DNA of 64,000 bases, taken from XYD12-FULL-36-8 sp964613805. Lineage in GTDB: Bacteria; Bacteroidota; Ignavibacteria; Ignavibacteriales; Ignavibacteriaceae. Below are positions 52,748 to 60,559 of the stretch, in pieces. Location of the stretch: contig CAZTJF010000002.1 of the NCBI GenBank assembly GCA_964613805.1, positions 124,001 through 188,000 on the forward strand, written 5' to 3'. Both the position numbers and the translations under genes were made by a program. Under the pieces are notes generated by a model, which saw only the letters and a list, made by a program, of their open reading frames with translations, made no database searches and was not told the DNA's origin. The number at the start of each line of letters is the position of its first letter. Position 1 is the first letter of the stretch.

Positions 52748-53740
52748 TTACTGTGTATTTTTCAGCAATTCCCACAGTTTATCAAGCAGTCTGGGAATTC
52801 CTTCATTGGTAACAGCTGAGATTGGAATAATGGGAATATCTTCTTTAGAAAATTTTTTGTGAGTTCGCTTTTCTAAATCCTTATTGCTAATTAAATCTGT
52901 TTTTGAAAGTGCTATAATTTTTTTTCGCTCTGCTAACTTTTTACTGTACTGCTTAAGCTCATTCAACACAACCTTAAAATCTTTTTCGATATTCTCGGAT
53001 GTAATTTCGATTAAGAATAGAAGAATTTTTGTTCTTTCGATGTGGCGTAAAAATTTTAATCCCAATCCTTTACCTTCATGTGCACCTTCTATAATTCCGG
53101 GAATATCTGCTACCGTGAAACTTTTATAATCCTTGTAATACACAATTCCAAGATTCGGTTCTAAAGTTGTAAACGGATAATCAGCAATTTTTGGTTTAGC
53201 TGATGAGATAACCGAAATCAAAGTAGATTTTCCGGCATTTGGAAAGCCAACAATCCCGACATCAGCAATTAATTTCAATTCAAGAATGATTTTTTTGGAT
53301 TCGCCTTTCTTTCCATTTTCAGCAAAGCGTGGGGCTTGATTTGTGGGTGTTGCAAAGTTACTATTCCCTTTTCCACCTCTTCCGCCTTTTGCAACTATTA
53401 TTTTTTTTCCGTCTTCGTCTAAGTCGGTAATGTTTTTTCCACTCACCAAATCTTTAACGATAGTTCCAATGGGAACTTTTATTAATATATCTTTTCCATT
53501 TTTCCCATCCTTTAAAGAACTGCCGCCGATAGCACCATCATCTGCAAGGTATTTTCTTTTATACTTAAAATCTAATAATGTGTTAAGATTGCTGAATGCC
53601 TGAATAATTACATCGCCGCCCTTTCCACCGTTTCCACCAGATGGACCTCCTTTCGGAACATATTTCTCTCTTCTAAAAGTGACAGCACCATCACCGCCAT
53701 CACCAGCTTTCACTTCAATTTCTGCTTGATCAATGAACAT
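52748..53740 (-). CDS. obgE: GTPase Obg/CgtA
   Basis: A 330-residue essential GTPase acting in 50S ribosome assembly and stress signalling. The glycine-rich Obg domain occupies residues 1-158 (KAGDGGDGAV, KGGPSGGNGGKGGDV). The G domain has the P-loop GFPNAGKS at 165-172, the switch region VADIPGIIEGAHEGKGLG and the G4 segment ALSKTDL. There is no long C-terminal extension. It lies two bases after the hypothetical 444-residue gene. Confidence 0.96.
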   Translation of the reverse strand: MFIDQAEIEVKAGDGGDGAVTFRREKYVPKGGPSGGNGGKGGDVIIQAFSNLNTLLDFKYKRKYLADDGAIGGSSLKDGKNGKDILIKVPIGTIVKDLVSGKNITDLDEDGKKIIVAKGGRGGKGNSNFATPTNQAPRFAENGKKGESKKIILELKLIADVGIVGFPNAGKSTLISVISSAKPKIADYPFTTLEPNLGIVYYKDYKSFTVADIPGIIEGAHEGKGLGLKFLRHIERTKILLFLIEITSENIEKDFKVVLNELKQYSKKLAERKKIIALSKTDLISNKDLEKRTHKKFSKEDIPIIPISAVTNEGIPRLLDKLWELLKNTQ

Positions 53741-53742
53741 AG

Positions 53743-55077
53743 TTATGCCACAGTAAAATATTTTGCTACTGCATTAGTTAGAAGAATCGCATCTCGTGAG
53801 TAAGGATTTACATTATACGTCGTGTACAGTGATTTGAGAATCTCGGTGGCTTTTTCATAAGATTTGCATTCTGAAATTATTTCGATAGTTGTCGCGAAAT
53901 CTTCTTTATCTTCATTAAAAATTGAACTTATTATTTTCTCTATTTCTTTGTTTGTAAGAAAAGAGAGAATATCATTTGCTCTTTTTTCACCAGCTAATGA
54001 ATCATGAATTGAGTTTGTGGCGAAAGTTTCTTCAAATTCATCTGAATCAAGAGAAAATGTTTCAACGCTATCATCAATATTTATTTCCTCGGTTAAATTA
54101 AGTGTCTTTTTTGCATCAGGATTTACCGCTTGCAAATCATCTAACTCTATGTTCTCAGTCTCGCTTTCCGTTGGTTGTTTGGTTATCAAATCATCTTCAA
54201 CAACCGAACTAATTTTGGGATTCAAGTTATCTGAAACATTTACGTTTTCGCTAACTTTATTTTTTAGATCTTCAGTTTCGTTCAAAAGCTTTTCTGATGA
54301 CTGAGTTTTTTGTTCGTGCTTTTCATGAGTGGAATAGATTATTTTCTTTATTTCATCAATTTCATATTTCACCTTCGGCGATTGAGATAAAACACTTTGA
54401 AGCCGTGAAAGATGATCATTTAAGTTTTTTTCTTTTAGATAAAACTCAATTGCTTGAGGGGGAATTTGTGAACGAAGCACTGCCCCAATATTATAGAATT
54501 CAGCCAATGCAGCTAAAGCATTGTCAACCATTTCATTTGCTTTAGAAGGAAACAGTTCCGAATCAATTTTAGTTAAGAGAAATTCAAAATCTGTTCTGTC
54601 TAAGCTAAGGAGTTGTTTCTTGTCAAGATAAGACAAAAGAATTTGCTTTAGATACCCATAATAATAAGGATAATCTAATAACATAATTATATCTTCATGT
54701 GTTTTGCTTGAAGTATTTTCGAAAATAAAATTGGTCAGCGTTTCATTCGGCTTAGTGGTGTAATTTAAATTAAAAACAACAGCTTTAGATATTAAATCAT
54801 TAATTTCATTCTCGTTAATTAGTTTTGATTTTTTTATTTCGTGAGAAATCATTTTAAAGTATTTTGATATCTCAGAGCCCGAATAATCAAATACAGAGTT
54901 TTGAAGAAGAATCTGGCGATCTTTATAAATTTGAAAATCTATCTCCGCTGAGATGTATTTGAGAATTGCCGGATGAATTTCCAATCCATTCAGCTTTTCA
55001 AAGGTTAGAAATGATCCAGCTTTACTTATTTTGTTGAGACAGAAATCACTTATAAACTTTATTTCTTTTTCAAACAT
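53743..55077 (-). CDS. hypothetical protein upstream of obgE
   Basis: A 444-residue protein without signal peptide or recognised domain. It has a helical N-terminal half (1-240) rich in leucine and lysine, and an acidic low-complexity linker (about 250-350: DDLITKQPTESETENIELDD). A helical C-terminal domain follows (about 365-440) with DILSFLTNKEIEKIISSIFN. The linker suggests two folded parts joined flexibly. Coupling to obgE (two-base gap) hints at a role in translation or envelope biogenesis, but nothing in the sequence proves it. Confidence 0.6.
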   Translation of the reverse strand: MFEKEIKFISDFCLNKISKAGSFLTFEKLNGLEIHPAILKYISAEIDFQIYKDRQILLQNSVFDYSGSEISKYFKMISHEIKKSKLINENEINDLISKAVVFNLNYTTKPNETLTNFIFENTSSKTHEDIIMLLDYPYYYGYLKQILLSYLDKKQLLSLDRTDFEFLLTKIDSELFPSKANEMVDNALAALAEFYNIGAVLRSQIPPQAIEFYLKEKNLNDHLSRLQSVLSQSPKVKYEIDEIKKIIYSTHEKHEQKTQSSEKLLNETEDLKNKVSENVNVSDNLNPKISSVVEDDLITKQPTESETENIELDDLQAVNPDAKKTLNLTEEINIDDSVETFSLDSDEFEETFATNSIHDSLAGEKRANDILSFLTNKEIEKIISSIFNEDKEDFATTIEIISECKSYEKATEILKSLYTTYNVNPYSRDAILLTNAVAKYFTVA

Positions 55078-55113
55078 TTTTACTCTCTAATATTATAAAA
55101 AAAGGTGTTGAAC

Positions 55114-55353
55114 TTATAAACCTAATGAATTCTTTCTTGTGAACTTTAGATTCAGCTCTGCACTTAAGCTGTCTATCTTCCTCATGGACAAATAAATCTT
55201 GAACATATTCTTGCCTGATTCATTCCAGCTTTCTTGATAAATAGACGAAAACTTAATATTTGGTGCATTGTCTTTAGACTCAGATTTACATCCAAAAATA
55301 AAAACAATACACCCAATAAAGACGGCAATTTTTAGGTATTTGTAATGTTTCAT
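55114..55353 (-). CDS. small lipoprotein
   Basis: A 79-residue predicted lipoprotein with an N-terminal hydrophobic stretch and lipobox IFGC (Cys near 22). The mature 57 residues (KSESKDNAPNIKFSS onward) match nothing recognised. It is located between the sdh terminator and the 444-residue gene, probably cotranscribed with the latter. Confidence 0.55.
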   Translation of the reverse strand: MKHYKYLKIAVFIGCIVFIFGCKSESKDNAPNIKFSSIYQESWNESGKNMFKIYLSMRKIDSLSAELNLKFTRKNSLGL

Positions 55354-55397
55354 CGCATATAACCTTTTTGTTAAAAATTAATTTTATGCTAACATAA

Positions 55398-55425
55398 ATA
55401 AAAAATCCCGATATAACTCGGGATT
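55398..55425 (-). terminator. terminator of the succinate dehydrogenase operon
   Basis: AATCCCGA (55404-55411) pairs with TCGGGATT (55418-55425). On the minus strand the stem is followed by TTTTTTATTT from the A tract at 55398-55405. It is directly downstream of sdhB. Confidence 0.85.
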
Positions 55426-55450
55426 TAAAGTACACAAAAACAAGTTCAAT

Positions 55451-56221
55451 TTACACTTCAACTTCTTTGGAATTAACCTTTGCCATTACAAAATCTCTGT
55501 TCATCCGTGCGATGTTTGTAACCGAAATTCCTTTGGGACATTCAGCTTCGCAGGCATAAGTGTTAGTACAGCTTCCAAAACCTAATTCATCCATCACTGC
55601 TACCATTCTTTCGACTCTGCGGTAACGTTCTGGCTGACCTTGCGGCAGCAAAGCAAACTGCGAAACCTTAGCAGAAACAAATAGCATAGCAGAAGCGTTT
55701 TTACAAGCTGCAACGCAAGCCCCGCATCCTATACAAGAAGCAGCATCCATTGCAAGACTTGAAATTTCTTTTGAAATAGGAATTGCATTTCCGTCGGGTG
55801 CTCCGCCAGTATTAAATGAAACGTAACCACCGGCGTATAAAATTTTATCAAATCCCGAACGATCCACCATCAGATCTTTTATTACTGGAAATGCCTTTGC
55901 GCGGAATGGTTCCACCCAAATTGTTTCGCCATTTTTGAAGTTTCTCATGTGAAGCTGACAAGTAGCTACTTTAGCCAGCGGTCCGTGTGGTCGTCCATTT
56001 ATAACTAATCCGCATGTGCCGCAAATACCTTCCCGGCAATCGCTTTCAAAGTGTATTGCTTCTTCATTTTTTACTTCAAGAGTATTGTTAATCTCATCAA
56101 GCATTTCAAGGAAGGAAGCATCTGGAGAAACCTGAACTTTGTACTCAACAAAACTTCCAACACTGTTAGTATTTTTTTGTCGCCAGATGTTAAGCGTAAG
56201 ACTCAATTTTTTCTGTTCCAT
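55451..56221 (-). CDS. sdhB: succinate dehydrogenase/fumarate reductase iron-sulfur subunit
   Basis: A 256-residue electron-transfer subunit of complex II. The [2Fe-2S] cysteines are C62, C67, C70 and C88 (DCREGICGTCG, ATCQLH). The later clusters use CIGCGACVAACK and CTNTYACEAECPKGI, giving the [4Fe-4S] and [3Fe-4S] sites. The start ATG overlaps the 15-bp repeat that contains its ribosome-binding site (GGAGTTACAAATAATG). It is separated from sdhA by an inserted YhcG-type nuclease gene. Confidence 0.96.
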   Translation of the reverse strand: MEQKKLSLTLNIWRQKNTNSVGSFVEYKVQVSPDASFLEMLDEINNTLEVKNEEAIHFESDCREGICGTCGLVINGRPHGPLAKVATCQLHMRNFKNGETIWVEPFRAKAFPVIKDLMVDRSGFDKILYAGGYVSFNTGGAPDGNAIPISKEISSLAMDAASCIGCGACVAACKNASAMLFVSAKVSQFALLPQGQPERYRRVERMVAVMDELGFGSCTNTYACEAECPKGISVTNIARMNRDFVMAKVNSKEVEV

Positions 56222-56234
56222 TATTTGTAACTCC
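56220..56234. repeat. 15-bp direct repeat, right-hand gene junction (YhcG/sdhB)
   Basis: ATTATTTGTAACTCC (minus strand GGAGTTACAAATAAT). It is identical to 57340-57354 and contains the ribosome-binding site and the first bases of the sdhB start codon. Confidence 0.9.
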
Positions 56235-56242
56235 GATTTATA

Positions 56243-57340
56243 TCAAATTTTATTTTTATTTACTTTTAATTTTGCAGAAAGTAGATAATACTCTCCCAAT
56301 TCATGCAGCTTTCTCTTTAGAATTTCTTTATTAATCAACTGTGTTTCATATTCTGCAACTTTTGTGGGTGAGAGATTCCTATTCATTGCATAATTGACCA
56401 CTTCATCATCTTTTGTTTTACACAGTAGAAGACCAACGCTTGGGTTTTCATGAACCAACTTTTGTTTCTTGTCCAGGACTTCCAGATAAAAATTCATTTT
56501 GCCAAGATACTCTGGACTGAAATCATCAATCTTTAAGTCTATCGCAACCATACATTGCAAACCGCGATGAAAAAAAAGCAAATCAATAAAAAAATCTTTA
56601 TTGCCAACTTGCAAACGATATTCTTCACCGATAAAAGTAAATCCTTTTCCTAATTCCAGAATGAACTCTTTAAGATTTTTAACAAGCGATTTTCTTAAAT
56701 CTTTTTCATTAAAGTCTTTCGGCAAATCAAGAAACTCAAAAATATATTTATCTTTGAAAACCTCATCTATTTGCTGTAATCGTTGTTTTTCTAATTCTCT
56801 CACCAGTGGTGAGAGTTTTTTACTTGATGAAGAGTTATCTAATTCTGTCAACAGTGTTGACAGTTTCTTGCGAGATAAAAGAAACCGCTCATATACTGAT
56901 GAATTGATCTGTCTTTCGAGCTCACGTGTTGAATATTTTTCCTTTATTGATAGTTTTATGTAAAATTCTTTCTCTTCAATAGATTTTGTTTTTGACAGAA
57001 TGATGATATTGTTAGTCCAACTCAATTCTCTCAGCAGTGATGAGAGTTTTGGAAAATGTTTGTACATCTCATAAAATTGTTTCATTCGCCATAAGTTTTG
57101 TGCAGAAAATCCATTCATTCCATTCAATTTAGTTTGAATGTATATCGAAAGTTTTTCTACTGTTCCCTTTCCCCATCCATCAGAATCAACTTTTTTGCTA
57201 ATGTATTTTCCGATGTTCAAGTATAGGTCAATCAACTCTTTATTTACGGAGGCAAATGCTTTCTGCTTTGATTGTTGAATGAGTTTAATAATCTGAAGAA
57301 AAGACTTTTCCTCAAATATATCTGGTTTAGCCAGCTTCAA
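56243..57340 (-). CDS. YhcG/DUF1016 family PD-(D/E)XK nuclease, inserted in sdh operon
   Basis: A 365-residue full-length YhcG-type protein. The DUF1016 N-terminal domain (about 1-155) contains GWGKGTVEKLSIYIQ, LWRMKQFYEMYKHFP and LSWTNNIIIL. The nuclease domain (about 195-350) has the catalytic D253 (NKDFFIDLLFFHRG), D268 and K270 (VAIDLKID) and PEYLGKMNFYLE. YhcG proteins are implicated in DNA-break processing. Its TTG start immediately follows the sdhA stop, and a 15-bp repeat flanks the gene. Three KLSxLLxEL segments (98-106, 159-167, 175-183) are encoded by palindromic DNA. Confidence 0.9.
   Translation of the reverse strand: MKLAKPDIFEEKSFLQIIKLIQQSKQKAFASVNKELIDLYLNIGKYISKKVDSDGWGKGTVEKLSIYIQTKLNGMNGFSAQNLWRMKQFYEMYKHFPKLSSLLRELSWTNNIIILSKTKSIEEKEFYIKLSIKEKYSTRELERQINSSVYERFLLSRKKLSTLLTELDNSSSSKKLSPLVRELEKQRLQQIDEVFKDKYIFEFLDLPKDFNEKDLRKSLVKNLKEFILELGKGFTFIGEEYRLQVGNKDFFIDLLFFHRGLQCMVAIDLKIDDFSPEYLGKMNFYLEVLDKKQKLVHENPSVGLLLCKTKDDEVVNYAMNRNLSPTKVAEYETQLINKEILKRKLHELGEYYLLSAKLKVNKNKI
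56797..57046 (-). repeat. three palindromic coding repeats in the YhcG gene
   Basis: CTCTCACCAGTGGTGAGAG (56797-56815), CTGTCAACAGTGTTGACAG (56845-56863) and CTCTCAGCAGTGATGAGAG (57028-57046) are 19-nt hairpins in the same context, starting AATT and ending TTT. The first two have perfect 8-bp arms that differ at two positions with matching changes in both arms. They encode the KLS-x-L-x-x-EL peptide repeats. Confidence 0.75.
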
Positions 57341-57354
57341 TTATTTGTAACTCC
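57340..57354. repeat. 15-bp direct repeat, left-hand gene junction (sdhA/YhcG)
   Basis: Identical to 56220-56234. On the minus strand it covers the last sdhA codons (AGG AGT TAC AAA TAA) plus one base of the YhcG start, and acts as ribosome-binding site for the YhcG gene. Confidence 0.9.
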
Positions 57355-59251
57355 TAATTGCTGGTTTTACGTATTCAAATTCCAAAGGTTCTTTGTGAAG
57401 ATTCCATTTGCTTTCGCCTACAAATTCCCACGCTGCTACATAGGAATATTTTTCGTCATTACGTTTTGCTTCGCCGTCTTCGTACTGATATTCTTCTCTG
57501 AAATGACCGCCGCAAGATTCATTTCTGTCCAAAGCATCAAGTGCCATGAGTTCACCGAGTTCAAAATAATCAACAAGTCTGCCGGCACGTTCAAGTGTTT
57601 GATTAACATCATCACCGCTTCCGGGAATGGTAACATTCTTCCAAAATTCAGATTTCAATTCTCGTATTTCAGTCATTGCTTCTTTCAATCCTTTTTCATT
57701 TCTTCCCATTCCAACTTTATTCCACATTATTCTTCCCAACTGTTTATGAATATCATCAACAGTTCTCTTTCCTTTAGTTGATAATAATTTGTTTGTGAGA
57801 TCTTTTACTTCATTTGAAACTTTAGCGAATTCGGGATGATCTGTTTTAACCGTAGTGGGTTTATAAGTTGCCAGATAATCACCCATTGTATACGGAATAA
57901 CGAAGTAACCATCGGCTAATCCCTGCATAAGAGCCGAAGCACCAAGCCGATTTGCTCCATGATCAGAAAAATTCGCTTCACCTAGAACGAACAATCCTGG
58001 AATTGTACTCATTAAATTATAATCAACCCACAAGCCGCCCATTGTGTAATGCGGTGCAGGATAAATCATCATAGGAGACTTATAAGGATTTTCACCTATT
58101 ATAGTTTCGTAAATTTCAAAAAGATTTCCGTAGCGTTCTTCAATCACTTTCTGTCCAAGTCGTTGAATTGATTCCTTGAAATCAAGATAAACTGCATTAC
58201 TGCCTTTTGCACCTCTGCCCTCATCGCAAACCTCTTTTGCTGCACGGGATGAAATATCTCGTGGTGCAAGATTTCCATATGATGGATATTTTCTTTCAAG
58301 ATAATAATCTCTTTCATTTTCAGGAATATCGTTAGGATTTCGCATATCACTTTTTTTCTTCGACACCCAGACTCGCCCGTCATTTCTAAGCGATTCGCTC
58401 ATTAAAGTTAATTTTGATTGTGATTCTCCGTGAAGAGGTAAACATGTTGGATGAATTTGTGTAAAACAAGGATTAGCAAACAAAGCCCCGCGTTTGTGAA
58501 CTCTCCAAATCGCCGTCACATTGCAGTTCATCGCATTGGTAGACAGGAAGAAAACATTTGAGTATCCACCGGTAGCAAGAACAACAGCATGAGCAGAATA
58601 TGTTTCAATTTCACCGGTTAAAAGATTTCTGCAGACAATTCCTTTTGCAAATCCATCAATAATAACAACATCAAGCATTTCTCGGCGGGTGTAGAGCTTA
58701 ACACTGCCAAGATCAATCTGACGGTTTAATGCACTAACTGCTCCAAGTAAAAGCTGCTGACCAGTTTGACCTCTTGCGTAAAAAGTTCTTGAAACCTGTG
58801 CACCACCGAACGATCTGTTGTCGAGAAGTCCACCGTATTCTCTTGCAAAAGGAACTCCTTGAGCAACACATTGATCAATTATGTTACCGCTTACTTCTGC
58901 AAGGCGATGAACGTTTGCTTCTCTTGCTCGGAAGTCTCCGCCTTTAACTGTATCATAAAATAACCTGTAAACGCTGTCGCCGTCATTCTGATAATTCTTT
59001 GCAGCGTTTATTCCGCCTTGTGCAGAAATTGAATGAGCTCTTCTTGCGCTGTCATGAAAAGTAAATGCTTTAACCTTATATCCCAATTCTCCCAAAGATG
59101 CCGCTGCAGAGGCGCCTGCTAATCCTGTTCCAACGACAATGATTTCAAATTTTCTTTTGTTAGATGGATTAACAAGTTTCATATTGAACTTGTGGTTAGT
59201 CCATTTTTCAGAAATATTTCCAGCCGGAATTTTTGATTCTAACTTAACCAT
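57341..59251 (-). CDS. sdhA: succinate dehydrogenase/fumarate reductase flavoprotein subunit
   Basis: A 636-residue flavoprotein that oxidises succinate (or reduces fumarate) with covalently bound FAD. The dinucleotide motif VVGTGLAGASAAASL (39-53) is followed by RRAHSISAQGGINAA with the FAD-linking H73. HGANRLGASALMQGLADG and FREEYQYEDGEAKRNDEKYS complete the family pattern. Length fits the B. subtilis/Wolinella-type enzyme. The start ATG overlaps the sdhC stop (TAATG). Confidence 0.96.
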   Translation of the reverse strand: MVKLESKIPAGNISEKWTNHKFNMKLVNPSNKRKFEIIVVGTGLAGASAAASLGELGYKVKAFTFHDSARRAHSISAQGGINAAKNYQNDGDSVYRLFYDTVKGGDFRAREANVHRLAEVSGNIIDQCVAQGVPFAREYGGLLDNRSFGGAQVSRTFYARGQTGQQLLLGAVSALNRQIDLGSVKLYTRREMLDVVIIDGFAKGIVCRNLLTGEIETYSAHAVVLATGGYSNVFFLSTNAMNCNVTAIWRVHKRGALFANPCFTQIHPTCLPLHGESQSKLTLMSESLRNDGRVWVSKKKSDMRNPNDIPENERDYYLERKYPSYGNLAPRDISSRAAKEVCDEGRGAKGSNAVYLDFKESIQRLGQKVIEERYGNLFEIYETIIGENPYKSPMMIYPAPHYTMGGLWVDYNLMSTIPGLFVLGEANFSDHGANRLGASALMQGLADGYFVIPYTMGDYLATYKPTTVKTDHPEFAKVSNEVKDLTNKLLSTKGKRTVDDIHKQLGRIMWNKVGMGRNEKGLKEAMTEIRELKSEFWKNVTIPGSGDDVNQTLERAGRLVDYFELGELMALDALDRNESCGGHFREEYQYEDGEAKRNDEKYSYVAAWEFVGESKWNLHKEPLEFEYVKPAIRSYK

Positions 59252-59925
59252 TAGTTGCCTCCGTAAAAAAAGAAGAAGTAAATGGGCATTGAAGCAAATC
59301 CAATCGCCATGATTATTGCGTATATAGTTCCAATTTTTTCAATGAGCGGAGTATACTTTTTATGATTCCAACCAAAAGTTTGAAACGCACTTTGAAAGCC
59401 ATGATTGAGGTGAAATCCCAAAAGTAAAACTGCAATAACATATAGAAGCGAATACCACCAGTAGCTGAAAAAATTAATAACAATTTGGAAATATTCGTGT
59501 GAATTCGCTAGCCCATCAGGATCATGCACGTTAAATCTCCAGAAAAATGTTCCCAGGTGAAGCACGAGAAAAATGAAAACAATTGAACCTGTTAGAAACA
59601 TTGTTCGAGAAAAAAGATCCGTATTTTCCGGAGATCCATTAATCTTATAATTTTTTCCACGTGCTTTTTTATTTTCAATCCATAGCCGTAAGCCGTTAAA
59701 AATATGGAGGAGAAAAGCGGTAAGCAAAACTAATTCGATAACTCTAATCAGTGGTTTAACCACGTCAAGGGTTTTTACGTAACCATTAAATGCCTCGGCA
59801 CCAAAAAACAACGTTATATTACCGATTAGATGAACTATTAAAAATATAAGCAGAAAGCTGCCTGTGAGTGCCATCGTAAGCTTTTTGCCGATGGATGAAT
59901 TAATAAATTTGAAAAACCAACCCAT
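59251..59925 (-). CDS. sdhC: succinate dehydrogenase cytochrome b558 subunit
   Basis: A 224-residue membrane anchor with five hydrophobic helices, of the b558 type that binds two hemes and quinone. Candidate heme histidines are H32 (LIVHLIGN), LLHIFNGLRLW, FLVLHLGTFFW and LGFHLNHGFQ. AAAGGAGAACGTTA precedes the ATG. It is the first gene of the operon sdhC-sdhA-(YhcG)-sdhB, divergent from the cobalamin riboswitch region. Confidence 0.93.
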   Translation of the reverse strand: MGWFFKFINSSIGKKLTMALTGSFLLIFLIVHLIGNITLFFGAEAFNGYVKTLDVVKPLIRVIELVLLTAFLLHIFNGLRLWIENKKARGKNYKINGSPENTDLFSRTMFLTGSIVFIFLVLHLGTFFWRFNVHDPDGLANSHEYFQIVINFFSYWWYSLLYVIAVLLLGFHLNHGFQSAFQTFGWNHKKYTPLIEKIGTIYAIIMAIGFASMPIYFFFFYGGN

Positions 59926-60108
59926 TAACGTTCTCCTTTATGTAACAGTGTATTAATTTTATTTTGGATAGTAAATAATGACCAGAAGAAGAATTTATTC
60001 ATTGGTAGAAAAGTCGGATTTAGATAATTAGATAAATTTCTATAAGTAACTTATCAATTTTGTTGTACTTACTCAATATTTTCAATCAAAAATTTATTTT
60101 CTGAATTG

Positions 60109-60139
60109 TTTGAATTTCTGATTTACTCATTTATCTTTG
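60109..60139 (+). promoter_or_regulatory. promoter of the riboswitch-btuB transcript
   Basis: TTTG (60109-60112), 19 bases, TATCTTTG (60132-60139), a full match to the Bacteroidota consensus. Transcription would start near 60146, about ten bases before the P1 stem of the riboswitch. Confidence 0.6.
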
Positions 60140-60154
60140 ATCAGTTCTTTGAAC

Positions 60155-60438
60155 AGATTTGTGGTGTCCCAGTTCCGACCAAAATCGGGATAATGGGAAA
60201 TATAGGGAAGTCCGGTGCGATATAGTTGTCACATTGAGCATGTCGAAATGTGACAGGTCATTCTTCGACCTGCCTGGAGGAGGCAGGCAAGCTCAGAATG
60301 ACATAAACATCAATTCCGGCGCTGTCGCGCAACTGTAAATCCAGTATGCAAATAGACAATAAGCAGTATGCAAACCAATTGCCTATCGCCTATTGCAAAT
60401 TGCCTACTGGTTAAAGCCAGGAGACCTGCCATAAATCT
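60155..60438 (+). ncRNA. cobalamin riboswitch, enlarged L5
   Basis: This leader RNA binds adenosyl- or other cobalamin. P1 is AGATTTGTGG (60155-60164) with CCATAAATCT (60429-60438). ATAGGGAA (60202-60209) and the P5 arms CCGG (60212-60215 and 60316-60319) are followed by GGCGCTGTCGCGCAACTGTAA-like core (60318 onward) and the B12 box AGCCAGGAGACCTGCC (60415-60430). A length of 284 nt is above the usual near-200 because L5 spans 100 nt with an inserted REP-like repeat. A possible expression platform pairs CTTCGCG (60455-60461) with CGCGAAG (60520-60526). Confidence 0.88.
60227..60302. repeat. REP-like double palindrome inside the riboswitch
   Basis: The first hairpin is TGTCACATT...AATGTGACA (60227-60255). 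The second is GTCATTCT (60257-60264) with AGAATGAC (60295-60302), containing TTCGAC and AAGCTC. The second is itself interrupted by the 19-nt mini-palindrome CCTGCCTGGAGGAGGCAGG (60269-60287). The first hairpin is related to the one at 50806-50830. Confidence 0.7.
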
Positions 60439-60559
60439 TTTTTAATTAATCAACCTTCGCGCAAAGGGTAAGATTAACGATGGTCACCATCTCCACTCGT
60501 TCATCTCAACTTTAATTCACGCGAAGTTACTTTACGTCTAATTTTATAGGAGTAACTTC

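Noticed and set aside
55398..55425. Hairpin after sdhB as a regulatory RNA
   Set aside because: It is a plain stem with a T run in the sdh direction, explained as a terminator.
56243..57340. Insertion sequence carrying the YhcG gene
   Set aside because: No terminal inverted repeats or transposase frame lie between the 15-bp repeats; the whole insert is the one nuclease gene plus about 20 bases.
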